Shown piece by piece: positions 36,347-45,311 of a stretch of 64,000 bases of DNA. The notes below the pieces were generated by a model, which saw nothing but the letters and a program-made list of their open reading frames with translations, was not told the DNA's origin and made no database searches. The DNA is from Chloroflexota bacterium (GTDB taxonomy: Bacteria > Chloroflexota > Anaerolineae > Aggregatilineales > Phototrophicaceae). Positions within the stretch are counted from its first letter, which is position 1. Every line of letters starts with the position of its first letter. The translations under genes and the position numbers were made by a program. The stretch covers positions 25,259 through 89,258 of the forward strand of contig JAPPMO010000089.1 in NCBI GenBank assembly GCA_028873975.1. The letters run 5' to 3'.

Positions 36347-36355
36347 TGCTATAAT
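36347..36355 (+). promoter_or_regulatory. Extended -10 promoter of the TIR cluster
   Basis: TGC directly followed by a perfect TATAAT makes an extended -10 element; no clear -35 box is at normal spacing. The predicted start is near 36362, leaving about 59 bases before the TTG start of the TIR gene. Confidence 0.55.
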
Positions 36356-36420
36356 ATGCACTCGGTTTCAGTTCGGAAATCTATGTTCTGTAGTCAATCT
36401 CTGATACATGGAGACAGCAA

Positions 36421-36885
36421 TTGGCGCGCCACATTCTCAGTAAAGATCGCTATGAATACGATGTCTTTCTCTCCCACGCCTCAGAAGATAAGGATGAAGT
36501 AGCGCGACCACTGGCGACACTACTTCAAGAACTCGGCCTGCGAGTCTGGTTTGACGAGTTCGAATTTAGAATTGGCGATAACCTGATCGCAAAGCTAAAC
36601 GCGGGAATCGACAATAGTCGCTCAGGAATCTTAATATTGTCCAATGATTTCTTTGGCAAAAACTGGACACAGCATGAGCTCAACACGCTAGAAAACCGCG
36701 CGGTGGCAGAAAATCGCGTGTTGTTTCCTATTTGGCACAAAATAACTGAAGCCGAGATTCGGGCATACCGCGCGTCATTGGCAAACATTTTTGCGCGAAG
36801 CACAGCCACGCACACGGTAAAAGAGATTGCCAACGAGATATATGAAGTAATCTCAGAATTCGATGTCTTGGACATACGTGAATGA
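36421..36885 (+). CDS. Stand-alone TIR-domain protein
   Basis: The whole 154-residue product is one TIR domain (about residues 12-145). Marks are YDVFLSHASEDKDEVARPL (box 1), FEFRIGDNL in the BB-loop position, SNDFFGKNWTQHEL with the likely catalytic Glu 86 of NAD-cleaving TIR enzymes, and FPIWH near the end. It starts at TTG 36421: an upstream TAG at 36391 closes the frame and GGAGA lies 6 bases before the TTG. It is paralogous to the TIR half of the next gene. GC content is visibly lower than in ftsH. NADase activity is known for related bacterial defence TIRs; here it is inferred. Confidence 0.9.
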   Translation: MARHILSKDRYEYDVFLSHASEDKDEVARPLATLLQELGLRVWFDEFEFRIGDNLIAKLNAGIDNSRSGILILSNDFFGKNWTQHELNTLENRAVAENRVLFPIWHKITEAEIRAYRASLANIFARSTATHTVKEIANEIYEVISEFDVLDIRE

Positions 36886-36962
36886 ATCAGGTACGAGAGG
36901 GTGGGACTATAGAACTGTAGGTCTCTGCATGATCGCGATTGCTTTGCAGAGGACCAGAAGCG

Positions 36963-36990
36963 TTGCAAAATGTGATATACTTGCTACACT
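36963..36990 (+). promoter_or_regulatory. Candidate promoter of the DUF1883-TIR gene
   Basis: TTGCAA and TACACT are 16 bases apart, and TGC before TACACT gives an extended -10. The predicted start is about 20 bases before ATG 37017, so the fusion gene can be expressed apart from the first TIR gene. Confidence 0.45.
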
Positions 36991-37016
36991 TGACAAGAGT
37001 ATTTGGGTCGCGACTG

Positions 37017-37775
37017 ATGCAATTTATAAAGCATGATTTAGGTCACAGGACAGGCGGCGAAATTGTCGAAGTCACTTTAAAAGGCGATTCCGCTAACGTG
37101 CGCCTTATGGATAGCTCAAACTTTCAGAGCTATCGCAGCGGCCGACGACACCGCTATTTTGGAGGACATGCGAAGAAGTCTCCGGTGCGCTTGCAGATTC
37201 CTAACGCGGGGCACTGGTATGTTACCGTTGACATGGGTGGTTATGCAGGAAGAGTGGAATCAAGCGTACGCATGCTGCCTGGTAAACTGCGTCCGCTTGT
37301 TGACAGACCGCTTTCGACAATTCCGTCGCTGGTCAGGACTGAAAACAATGTGCAGTATGATGTCTTCATCTCGTATGCCTCGGAAGACAAACAGGACGTC
37401 GTTACGCCGCTAGCGGAAGCGCTTCGGGCAGGCGGCTTGTCCGTATGGTATGACGACTTTGAACTCAAAATTGGCGATAGCCTGCGCCGCAATATCGACC
37501 GAGGAATAGCTGCCAGTCGATTCGGAATCGTTGTTCTGTCAAAAGCCTTCTTTGGTAAGGGCTGGACCAATTACGAACTTGATGGTCTGGTAACAAAGTC
37601 TGTTGACGGAGGTCAGGTGCTGTTGCCTATCTGGCACAGCATTACAAAAGATGAGGTCGTTTCCTACAGCCCGTCTCTTGCTGACAAACTTGCCCGGAAC
37701 ACGACGATGCAGACCGTCGAGGAGATAGCGGAAGAAATAATCGAAGTCGTGCTTGGTGAACCGGTCGAGGTTTAA
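37017..37775 (+). CDS. DUF1883-TIR fusion protein
   Basis: The 252-residue protein has an N-terminal DUF1883 domain (residues 1-88: MQFIKHDLG, VRLMDSSNFQSYRSGRRHRYFGG, SPVRLQIPNAGHWYVTVDMGG) and a C-terminal TIR domain (about 112-245: YDVFISYASEDKQDVVTPL, FELKIGDSL, FFGKGWTNYEL with Glu 187, LPIWH). The reading frame is open to 36939, but similarity to the third gene shows that the natural start is ATG 37017. DUF1883 is a small beta-rich domain of unknown function known to occur next to TIR domains. A plausible scheme is DUF1883 as sensor and TIR as NAD-consuming effector; this is inference. Confidence 0.9.
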   Translation: MQFIKHDLGHRTGGEIVEVTLKGDSANVRLMDSSNFQSYRSGRRHRYFGGHAKKSPVRLQIPNAGHWYVTVDMGGYAGRVESSVRMLPGKLRPLVDRPLSTIPSLVRTENNVQYDVFISYASEDKQDVVTPLAEALRAGGLSVWYDDFELKIGDSLRRNIDRGIAASRFGIVVLSKAFFGKGWTNYELDGLVTKSVDGGQVLLPIWHSITKDEVVSYSPSLADKLARNTTMQTVEEIAEEIIEVVLGEPVEV

Positions 37776-37888
37776 GTCTGCTCAGCAACAGGACTGATCA
37801 CACAATCCGTACGTCGAGGCGGCGGACTAGGGGTTAAGAGTAGCCTGCTACGGCACCCGACGTCCGCATAAAATGAGGTCGCTTTCCG

Positions 37889-38170
37889 ATGCAGTTTATC
37901 AAACACGACTTGGGACAATTGTCTGGCGGAGAGATTGCCGAGGTTAGCATAACCAGCGCGGCAAATGTACGTTTGTTGGATAGTAACAACTTCCTCAAGT
38001 ACCGCAGTGGGCAACGCCACAAATACACCGGTGGCCACTACACGCAATCGCCCGTTCAGTTCGAGATTCCGCGCCCAGGGCGCTGGTATGTCGTTGTAGA
38101 CCTTGGCGGCTACGCTGGCGAGGTGGGTTCGTCGATTCGCGTTCTGTCTAAGGAGATTCTGTCGAACTGA
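37889..38170 (+). CDS. Stand-alone DUF1883 protein
   Basis: This 93-residue protein is a DUF1883 domain only and aligns end to end with residues 1-90 of the preceding fusion (MQFIKHDLG, GGEI.EV, ANVRL.DS.NF..YRSG.RH.Y.GGH, SPV...IP..G.WYV.VD.GGYAG.V.SS.R.L). GAGG lies 10 bases before the ATG. It has no TIR half; the frame ends naturally 73 bases before the insertion sequence, so it is not obviously a truncated fusion. It could be a free sensor, an inhibitor that occupies the same ligand, or a partner for the lone TIR protein two genes upstream. Confidence 0.85.
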   Translation: MQFIKHDLGQLSGGEIAEVSITSAANVRLLDSNNFLKYRSGQRHKYTGGHYTQSPVQFEIPRPGRWYVVVDLGGYAGEVGSSIRVLSKEILSN

Positions 38171-38243
38171 GAAGACAAACCAAGGTCCTTGCATGCGCAA
38201 GATACACACCGGCCTAATCTCCTCTACTCGTCAATAATACTTA

Positions 38244-39061
38244 GGTTCTGTTGATATTTGGCTGTGGGATTTTCATAAATGCGTAAAATAGTCTTATGAC
38301 AACCATAAGACTAACTGACAAACAATGGACGAAAGTTCGGGATTTCCTGAAGCAGGAACCGAATGTTTATTTGGGCAAAGAGGCGGAATGCCGCCTCTTT
38401 GTCGAAGCCGTGATGTGGATAACTCGCAGTGGCGCGCAATGGCGCTTGCTGCCCAGCGAATATGGGAAATGGAATTCGGTTTACAAGCGCTTTGCCAGTT
38501 GGGCTGACAAGGGCGTTTGGAAACGGATGATGGAATTCCTTGCCGATGATCCGGATATGGAACACGGCATAATTGACAGCACAATCGTTCGTGCTCATCC
38601 CTGTGCCGCCGGCGCCCAAAAAAAGAAAGGAGCAAGCCTTGGGACGCAGTCGTGGCGGGTTTAGCAGCAAGATTCATATCACAGTGGATGGTTTGGGTCA
38701 TGCCTTGCGTTTTCTCTTGAGTCCTGGACAGGCTCACGACATCAATAAGGCCGAAGAGTTGGTCAAAGGCTTTGCCTTTCAGCGAGTGATTGCGGACCGG
38801 GGCTATGCGGCGCAGCCTTTTGTGGACAGCTTGCTTGAAAAGGGCATAGAAGTTGTGATTCCGCCGCATCAGCGAGCCAAAGAGCAGCGCGAATACGATA
38901 AATGGTGGTATCGTGAGCGACAGTTGGTGGAGTGTTTCATCAATAAAATCAAGCATTTCCGCCGCGTCTTTTCCCGGTATGAGAAATTGGATAGGTCTTA
39001 TCTCGGTTTCCTGCACTTTGTCGGCGCTCTTATCTGGTTACGATAGAATGTCAACAGAACC
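38244..39061 (+). mobile_element. IS5-type insertion sequence (IS427-like), apparently complete
   Basis: Perfectly complementary ends GGTTCTGTTGA and TCAACAGAACC bound an 818-base element, flanked by TA on both sides (38242-38243 and 39062-39063), consistent with a 2-base target duplication. It carries one transposase in two overlapping frames. It lies immediately after the DUF1883 gene and before oppF. The remaining 145 bases up to the oppF stop show nothing recognisable. Confidence 0.9.
38296..39046 (+). CDS. IS5-family transposase, two frames joined by +1 shift
   Basis: Frame 1 (38296-38664, 122 residues) has the N-terminal helix-turn-helix region and the first catalytic Asp in HGIIDSTIVRAHP. 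Frame 2 (entered upstream of 38664 and ending at 39046) carries RSRGGFSSKIHITVDG, the second Asp in VIADRGYAAQPF and the Glu in RQLVECFINKIKHFRRVFSRYEK. The frames overlap at an A7 run (38618-38624, CCCAAAAAAAG). Passing from the first to the second needs a net +1 shift or loss of one A by polymerase slippage. This is normal regulation for two-frame IS5 relatives, so the element may be active. Confidence 0.88.
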
Positions 39062-39206
39062 TAACATTCCACTGACTTCTTCGGCAATTTTGTCTTAGAG
39101 TCTCTCGGCGCTGTGCTAGAAAATCGCTTCCAACACCGCAACATAGAAGTCCCTCTCACTAGGCAAAACGAAATCGGTCATTTGTCTACGCTGTCTTTAC
39201 TAAAGC

Positions 39207-40227
<1,021 letters not shown>

Positions 40228-40235
<8 letters not shown>

Positions 40236-41247
40236 TTTGCGCTACCCCCTCGCGGATGTCGGCCCAACAAGACATAACGTGCGTGTCATCGCCATTGGAA
40301 TCGGGCACCGTCTCAAGCGGCGGGCGCTCGTCCCAACATCTTTGCAGCTCGAATTGCTCACGAACGTCGCAACGCGCGGCGAAGGGACAGCCGGCTGGTT
40401 CATTGCGCATGTCCGGCGGCGAGCCTTCGATTTGAATCAGCTTTTCTTCGCCGCTGGAATCCAAACGCGGCAGCGAACCCAATAGCCCTGCCGTATAGGG
40501 ATGACGCGAATCGCCAAAAACTTCGTGCGAGGAACCGGATTCCATAATGCGTCCGCCATACATCACCTGGATGCGATCGGCTATGCCGGCGACCACACCC
40601 AGATCATGCGTGATCCAGATCATCGCCATATTAAATTCGTCTTTCAGTTGTTTGACCAACTCGATTATCTGCGCCTGAATCGTTACATCCAGCGCGGTGG
40701 TTGGCTCGTCGGCGATCAAGAGCTTGGGATTGCAGGACAATCCCATAGCGATCATCACGCGCTGACGCATCCCGCCGGAGAATTGGTGCGGATAGTCATC
40801 GAGCCGGCGATAAGCATCGGGAATACCGACCATGTCGAGCAAGTCAGCGGCGCGCTTGCGCGACTGTGAGGTATTCATACCCTCATGCAATTTCAGGGAT
40901 TCCGTGATCTGTGTGCCGATGGTCAGCACCGGGTTCAGCGAAGTCATCGGATCCTGGAAGATCATGGCAATTTCCTTGCCGCGTATGAGCCGCATTTGAT
41001 CGGGTTTCAACTGCAGCAAATCTCGTCCCTCAAAGTTGACCGTGCCCGATTCAACTTTGCCCGGCGGGCTGGGGATCAAACCCATCAAAGCGAGGGAACT
41101 GACGCTTTTGCCGCTCCCGCTTTCGCCCACGATGCCAAGCGTTTCGCCTTCTTCCAACTCGAAGGATACGCCATTGACCGCGTAGACCGTTCCTTCTTGC
41201 GTATAAAACCGGACAACGAGGTCCTTGACTTCAAGTATGACGCCCAA
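40228..41247 (-). CDS. oppD: Oligopeptide/dipeptide ABC transporter ATPase (OppD-like)
   Basis: Motifs are Walker [10 protein letters not shown], signature [15 protein letters not shown], Walker [26 protein letters not shown], and the Cys-rich tail [22 protein letters not shown] of the Opp ATPase subfamily. The start is set at TTG 41247 (339 residues) because a strong GGGAGGAGG lies 8 bases upstream; the frame is open a further 8 codons. It is the first gene of a two-gene oppDF unit; the matching permeases must be encoded elsewhere. Confidence 0.92.
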
Positions 41248-41390
41248 TGTCGCACCCTCCTCCCGCAACAAAATCTCTATACAATAATCTCAGGTCAAGA
41301 GAGTTTGTCGAACAAAAGCAATCTCGTCGCAAGGATGCCTTGAAACGATTGCTACAATCATACCAAAGTTGTTTCGGTTTTACCAACAAG

Positions 41391-42392
41391 TCAAGAATCT
41401 TTGCGGGCGGTTGAATCTTGGCGTTGGGATCGGTACCAATTGATGGTTTCGCGCAAGCCGGCCTGGAAGTCGGTCGTCGCGACAAATCCGAATTCGCGCT
41501 TGGCGCGGGAAACATTGAGCTTGCGGCGGGGCTGTCCATTGGGCTTGCTGGTATCCCAGCGCAATTCGCCGGCGTAACCCACTTCGTCAGCGATGATCCG
41601 CGCCAGATCGCGAATGCTAATCTCGTAAGCGCTGCCGAGGTTGACCGGGGCTGGGCTATTGTAAACTTCGGCGGCCAGAACGATGCCGCGCGCCGCGTCG
41701 CGCACAAACAAGAATTCACGCGTCGGGGAACCGTCGCCGAACAGGGTTACCGCCTCCTCGCCCTGCTCCAGCGCGTCGACCATTTTGCGTATCACATCGG
41801 GGATGACATGCGCCGTTTTGGGGTCGAACTTGTCGTGAGGGCCGTATAAGTTGACGGGAAGCAGGTGAATGGCGTTATAGCCGTATTCCTGTCGATAGGC
41901 TTGGCTTTGCACCAGCAGCATTTTCTTCGCCAAGCCATAGGGCGCGTTGGTCTCTTCCGGGTAGCCCTCCCAAAGATCGTCTTCTTTGAAAGGGATGGGC
42001 GCGTATTTGGGATAACTGCAAACGGTGCCGACGCCGACGAATTTGTCCACGCGCGCGCGCCGCGCGCCCTCCAGCAAGAGCGTGCCCATCATGATGTTGT
42101 CATAGTAGAACAGGCCGGGGCGCTCGCGATTGATGCCGATGCCGCCCGCAGTGGCTGCCAAATGAATCACCATAGTCGCCGCTGGATGATCGGCATACAA
42201 GCGCTCGACGTCGCCCGCCAAGCGCAGATCGTACTGGGCGCTGCGGGGCACGATGACATCGCCAGCCTCCTTCGCTCGCAGTTCTTCGACCACATGCCGA
42301 CCGAGGAAACCGGCGCCGCCCGTCACAATCACAACCTGTTCGCGCCAAAACGTCTTCGCCATGCCACGCTCTCTCAAGATATTGGACATCAT
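41391..42392 (-). CDS. fcl: GDP-L-fucose synthase (NAD-dependent epimerase/reductase)
   Basis: Fcl converts GDP-4-keto-6-deoxymannose to GDP-L-fucose for cell-surface glycans. The protein has the Rossmann loop [11 protein letters not shown], the [12 protein letters not shown] segment diagnostic for this epimerase-reductase, the Ser in [10 protein letters not shown], the catalytic YGLAKK (Tyr and Lys), and [11 protein letters not shown]. The first ATG is 42392 (333 residues); ATG 42362, 10 codons later, is also possible. The upstream partner enzyme GDP-mannose 4,6-dehydratase is not in the window. It fits with the GT39- and GT4-type transferases. Confidence 0.9.
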   Translation of the reverse strand: MMSNILRERGMAKTFWREQVVIVTGGAGFLGRHVVEELRAKEAGDVIVPRSAQYDLRLAGDVERLYADHPAATMVIHLAATAGGIGINRERPGLFYYDNIMMGTLLLEGARRARVDKFVGVGTVCSYPKYAPIPFKEDDLWEGYPEETNAPYGLAKKMLLVQSQAYRQEYGYNAIHLLPVNLYGPHDKFDPKTAHVIPDVIRKMVDALEQGEEAVTLFGDGSPTREFLFVRDAARGIVLAAEVYNSPAPVNLGSAYEISIRDLARIIADEVGYAGELRWDTSKPNGQPRRKLNVSRAKREFGFVATTDFQAGLRETINWYRSQRQDSTARKDS

Positions 42393-42410
42393 AGCCTTTG
42401 AGGCTACGCA

Positions 42411-42419
42411 AGTATATCA
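42411..42419 (-). promoter_or_regulatory. Candidate extended -10 promoter of fcl
   Basis: On the minus strand TGA is followed directly by TATACT. The predicted start lies near 42404, giving a leader of about 12 bases to ATG 42392 or about 42 to ATG 42362. Confidence 0.35.
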
Positions 42420-42561
42420 CCTGAATACAGCTTTACATGACCTTTTTCTCAGTGTATTGGCACGTGGTTTCTTTCCCATTTTGCATACACATTTGCGCCG
42501 GGCAATTGTAAGATGACGCGCATTAACCATAGATGACATTATCTAATAGGAAGGCAATCTC

Positions 42562-43014
42562 TTGGAACACACACTGATAATCGTAAAACCGGATGCCATG
42601 CAGCGCGGCTTGGCCGGCGAAATCATCAAACGCTTCGAGCAGCGCGGCTTGAAGATCATTGGCATTAAGTTGCTGCAGCTCAACAGAGGACTGGCGGAAA
42701 AGCACTATGACGCGCATCGCGAACGTCCGTTTTTCGGGAGCCTGGTGGACTACATCATCTCGGCGCCGGTGCTAGTCATGGCGCTGGAAGGCAGCGACGC
42801 GGTTCTATCCGCGCGCGCGACCATCGGCGCGACCAAGCCGGCGGAAGCGGCGGCGGGCACGATCCGCGGCGACTACGCGCTCGAGATCGGTCGCAACCTG
42901 GTGCATGGTTCGGACAGCGTCGAGAACGGCAAAATTGAGGTTGCGAACTTTTTCAGCGAGGACGAGCTTTGCGGCGGCTGGTCGCGGGATGTGGATGGCT
43001 GGGTGTTTGAGTAG
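42562..43014 (+). CDS. ndk: Nucleoside diphosphate kinase
   Basis: Ndk balances nucleoside triphosphate pools by phosphate transfer through a His. The 150-residue protein has TLIIVKPDAMQRGLAGEII at the N-terminus, the HRERPFF loop and the phospho-His in NLVHGSDSVENGKIEVANFF, all standard. The start codon is TTG 42562, supported by AGGAAGG 8 bases before it. The last 13 bases before the stop are repeated 20 bases downstream, next to the start of the HTH-ImmA/IrrE gene. Confidence 0.95.
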   Translation: MEHTLIIVKPDAMQRGLAGEIIKRFEQRGLKIIGIKLLQLNRGLAEKHYDAHRERPFFGSLVDYIISAPVLVMALEGSDAVLSARATIGATKPAEAAAGTIRGDYALEIGRNLVHGSDSVENGKIEVANFFSEDELCGGWSRDVDGWVFE

Positions 43015-43033
43015 TTGGTGGGGTGTTTGAGTA
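43001..43033 (+). repeat. 13-bp direct repeat at the ndk / ImmA junction
   Basis: GGGTGTTTGAGTA occurs at 43001-43013 (end of ndk) and again at 43021-43033 (just before ATG 43033), a period of 20 bases. It marks the left edge of the lower-GC two-gene module. Confidence 0.8.
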
Positions 43034-44178
43034 TGCCGGTTGAACGCATGCCGATAACGCCCGAGGTCTTGACCTGGGCCCGAGAGCGGGCGGGTTACAA
43101 GCTCGGGGACCTCGCGGCAAGAGCCAAGTTTCGCAAGATTGCCGAGTGGGAAAGCGGCGAGCTTGGCCCAACCTATCGCCAACTTGAGGATATCTCCAAG
43201 ACGCTGGAGATACCGATGGCGATGTTTTTCTTCCCCAAACCTCCAGATCTGCCACCTATTGAAGAAACATTCCGCACTCTGGGTTCAGCACAATTTGATG
43301 AGATTCCACCACAGATAAGACTACTCCTTTACAAGGCGCGCGGCTTTCAAACTGGATTGAGCGAGTTAAACCAAGGTCGCAACCCAGCCGAACGGCAGAT
43401 CGTCCGCGACATACGTGTCAACTACAACGAGCCGATAGAGTCCGTGGCCGCTCGCGTCCGCGAATTTTTGGGCTTGTCGCTGGATGAGCAATTTGCGTGG
43501 AAAGACGACGACACGGCGTTAAAAGCTTGGCGCAGCGCACTCTATCACGTTGGCGTAACTGTCTTCAAAGACGCGTTTGGCACGGATGAATTCTGTGGTT
43601 TCAGCCTGTACGATACCGAATTTCCCGTCATTTACGTGAACAATTCCAACGCAAAGACGCGGCAGATATTTACGCTGTTTCATGAATTGGCGCATCTGCT
43701 ACACCATACCAGTGGCGTAGACAGACATGGTTATTTTGAGCATGATTTGGCGCCCGACATGGCGCAAATTGAACGGCGCTGTAATGCTTTGGCGAATGCA
43801 ATTCTCGTTCCAGCCGCCGCATTGGAAAGGGAAGTCCACGCTGCAAGCCAGTCACGATCTGAGGCTGAAAAACTCGCCAAGCGATTCAGTGTGAGTCGTG
43901 AAGTCATTTATCGAAATTTTCTTGACCGCGGATGGATAGAGCAAACCGAGTATGAAGCCGCTGCCACTGAATGGACGGCGCAAATAAGCAAAGGGCAGGG
44001 TACAGGAGGCAATTACTATCGCACCAAGATTCGATACCTTGGGGAAGATTATATTTCGCTGGTGCTAAGACGCTACTATCAGGGGCAATTTGACGAGGAG
44101 GATCTGGCCAATTATTTGGATACAAAGCCCGGGAACATTGATCGTCTTGAAGAGTACTTTTTTGGAGAGCGCGGCTAA
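43033..44178 (+). CDS. HTH plus ImmA/IrrE metallopeptidase (antitoxin-like)
   Basis: The 381-residue protein starts with an Xre-type helix-turn-helix region (about residues 5-65: ITPEVLTWARERAGYKLGDLAARAKF...WESGELGPTYRQLEDISKTLEIP) and continues into an ImmA/IrrE domain. The zinc site is HELAHLLHH (His 217), with a distal Glu candidate in IERRCNALANAILVP. In phage and toxin-antitoxin loci such proteins act as DNA-binding regulators or cleave repressors. The next gene, a DUF4411 PIN-like protein, starts inside the stop (TAATG), which is a typical toxin-antitoxin arrangement. Confidence 0.9.
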   Translation: MPVERMPITPEVLTWARERAGYKLGDLAARAKFRKIAEWESGELGPTYRQLEDISKTLEIPMAMFFFPKPPDLPPIEETFRTLGSAQFDEIPPQIRLLLYKARGFQTGLSELNQGRNPAERQIVRDIRVNYNEPIESVAARVREFLGLSLDEQFAWKDDDTALKAWRSALYHVGVTVFKDAFGTDEFCGFSLYDTEFPVIYVNNSNAKTRQIFTLFHELAHLLHHTSGVDRHGYFEHDLAPDMAQIERRCNALANAILVPAAALEREVHAASQSRSEAEKLAKRFSVSREVIYRNFLDRGWIEQTEYEAAATEWTAQISKGQGTGGNYYRTKIRYLGEDYISLVLRRYYQGQFDEEDLANYLDTKPGNIDRLEEYFFGERG

Positions 44179-44648
44179 TGTATGTCTTTGACACTAACAG
44201 TTTCTCGAAGCTTTTCGGCTGTTATCCGATTGACAGCTTTCCAAGTCTTTGGAGACGATTCGATTCCTTGAGTTCGAGCGGCGGGATACTCTCCACCCGT
44301 GAGGTCTTGATAGAGCTAGAAGCAGGAAAACGAAGAACGGAGAATGCCTACAATTGGGCGAAGGAGAATCGTGAACTGTTTACGCCACTGATCGGCGACG
44401 AGGCTGCTGCAGTAGCAGACATATTCCGCGTAGAGCATTTTCAACAAATAATGCGCCGGAAGGAGGGCGTAGTTAACACGAGCGCCGACCCGTTCATTAT
44501 AGCGCGCGCAAGTTTCCGCGGCGGTACGGTTGTGACAGAAGAAAGCAAGCCGCCACACGGCGCTCGGATCCCAAATATCTGCGAGCGATTCAATATACCC
44601 TGTGTTAAATTGAATGGTTTCATGCAGCGGGAAAACTGGACTTTCTAA
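44178..44648 (+). CDS. DUF4411 PIN-like protein (toxin candidate)
   Basis: The 156-residue protein has PIN-domain features: the first acidic site in MYVFDTNSF (Asp 5), STREVLIELEAGK with Glu residues in the middle, and a C-terminal acidic cluster NTSADPFIIARASFRGGTVVTEE. PIN domains are Mg-dependent RNases and common toxins. I recall DUF4411 as a partner of ImmA/IrrE-type regulators. It overlaps the regulator gene by one base. Targets are unknown. GC content is lower than in ndk and the thioredoxin gene on either side. Confidence 0.85.
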   Translation: MYVFDTNSFSKLFGCYPIDSFPSLWRRFDSLSSSGGILSTREVLIELEAGKRRTENAYNWAKENRELFTPLIGDEAAAVADIFRVEHFQQIMRRKEGVVNTSADPFIIARASFRGGTVVTEESKPPHGARIPNICERFNIPCVKLNGFMQRENWTF

Positions 44649-44659
44649 GATAGAAGACC

Positions 44660-45244
44660 ATGCGAGCCAAAAGGAACTCTTCACCCACAATACTACTCTT
44701 CCTGACCCTAGCCCTCTTCGGCATATTCATCGCCCTGCTGATGATCTTCCTGGAAGACCGGGACGCCCCCGCCGCCCAGCCGGCATTCCAGCCCGCGCCA
44801 CAGCGCAACGTCATCAATTTTCGCGCGCCGGACTTCGAGTTGCCGCTGCTGGACGGCCTAACGCTGGTTGCGCCGTCGGATTACGCCGGACGGACCCTAT
44901 TCCTCAATTTCTGGGCGACCTGGTGCGCGCCCTGCGTCCGTGAGCTGCCAGCATTCGAGGCTTTCGCCGCCAGCCACGATGATCAAGAGAACGGGCCCGC
45001 TTTGCTCACGATCAACCTGGGCGAGACCGCCGCGGAAATCAACGGCTTTTTGAAGGAAATTGGCCTGCGAAACTTGCCGGTAGCGATGGACATAAACCAG
45101 GTGGTCAAGCGCGACTACGGCGTACAGAACTTGCCCACGACCTATGTGATCGACGGGGGCGGCCTGGTGCGTTATATGAAGCTGGGCGAGATGAAATACG
45201 AAGAAATGGGTTTGTACTTGGAGCAACTGGAGGATAAATCGTGA
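44660..45244 (+). CDS. TlpA/ResA-like membrane-anchored thioredoxin
   Basis: The 194-residue protein has an N-terminal membrane helix (about residues 10-31), an Ala/Pro linker, and a thioredoxin fold with the redox pair in WATWCAPCVREL (Cys 89 and Cys 92) and the cis-Pro loop in NLPTTYVID. The domain sits outside the membrane, where such proteins reduce or transfer disulfides, for example in cytochrome c maturation. The gene starts 11 bases after the DUF4411 stop, so leaky transcription from the toxin-antitoxin module may reach it. Confidence 0.9.
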   Translation: MRAKRNSSPTILLFLTLALFGIFIALLMIFLEDRDAPAAQPAFQPAPQRNVINFRAPDFELPLLDGLTLVAPSDYAGRTLFLNFWATWCAPCVRELPAFEAFAASHDDQENGPALLTINLGETAAEINGFLKEIGLRNLPVAMDINQVVKRDYGVQNLPTTYVIDGGGLVRYMKLGEMKYEEMGLYLEQLEDKS

Positions 45245-45311
45245 AAGGCGGACGCGCCCCTGCGCTCCTAGGGACGAGATCAAATCCGGAAACTATTGAC
45301 GGGAGCGACGC

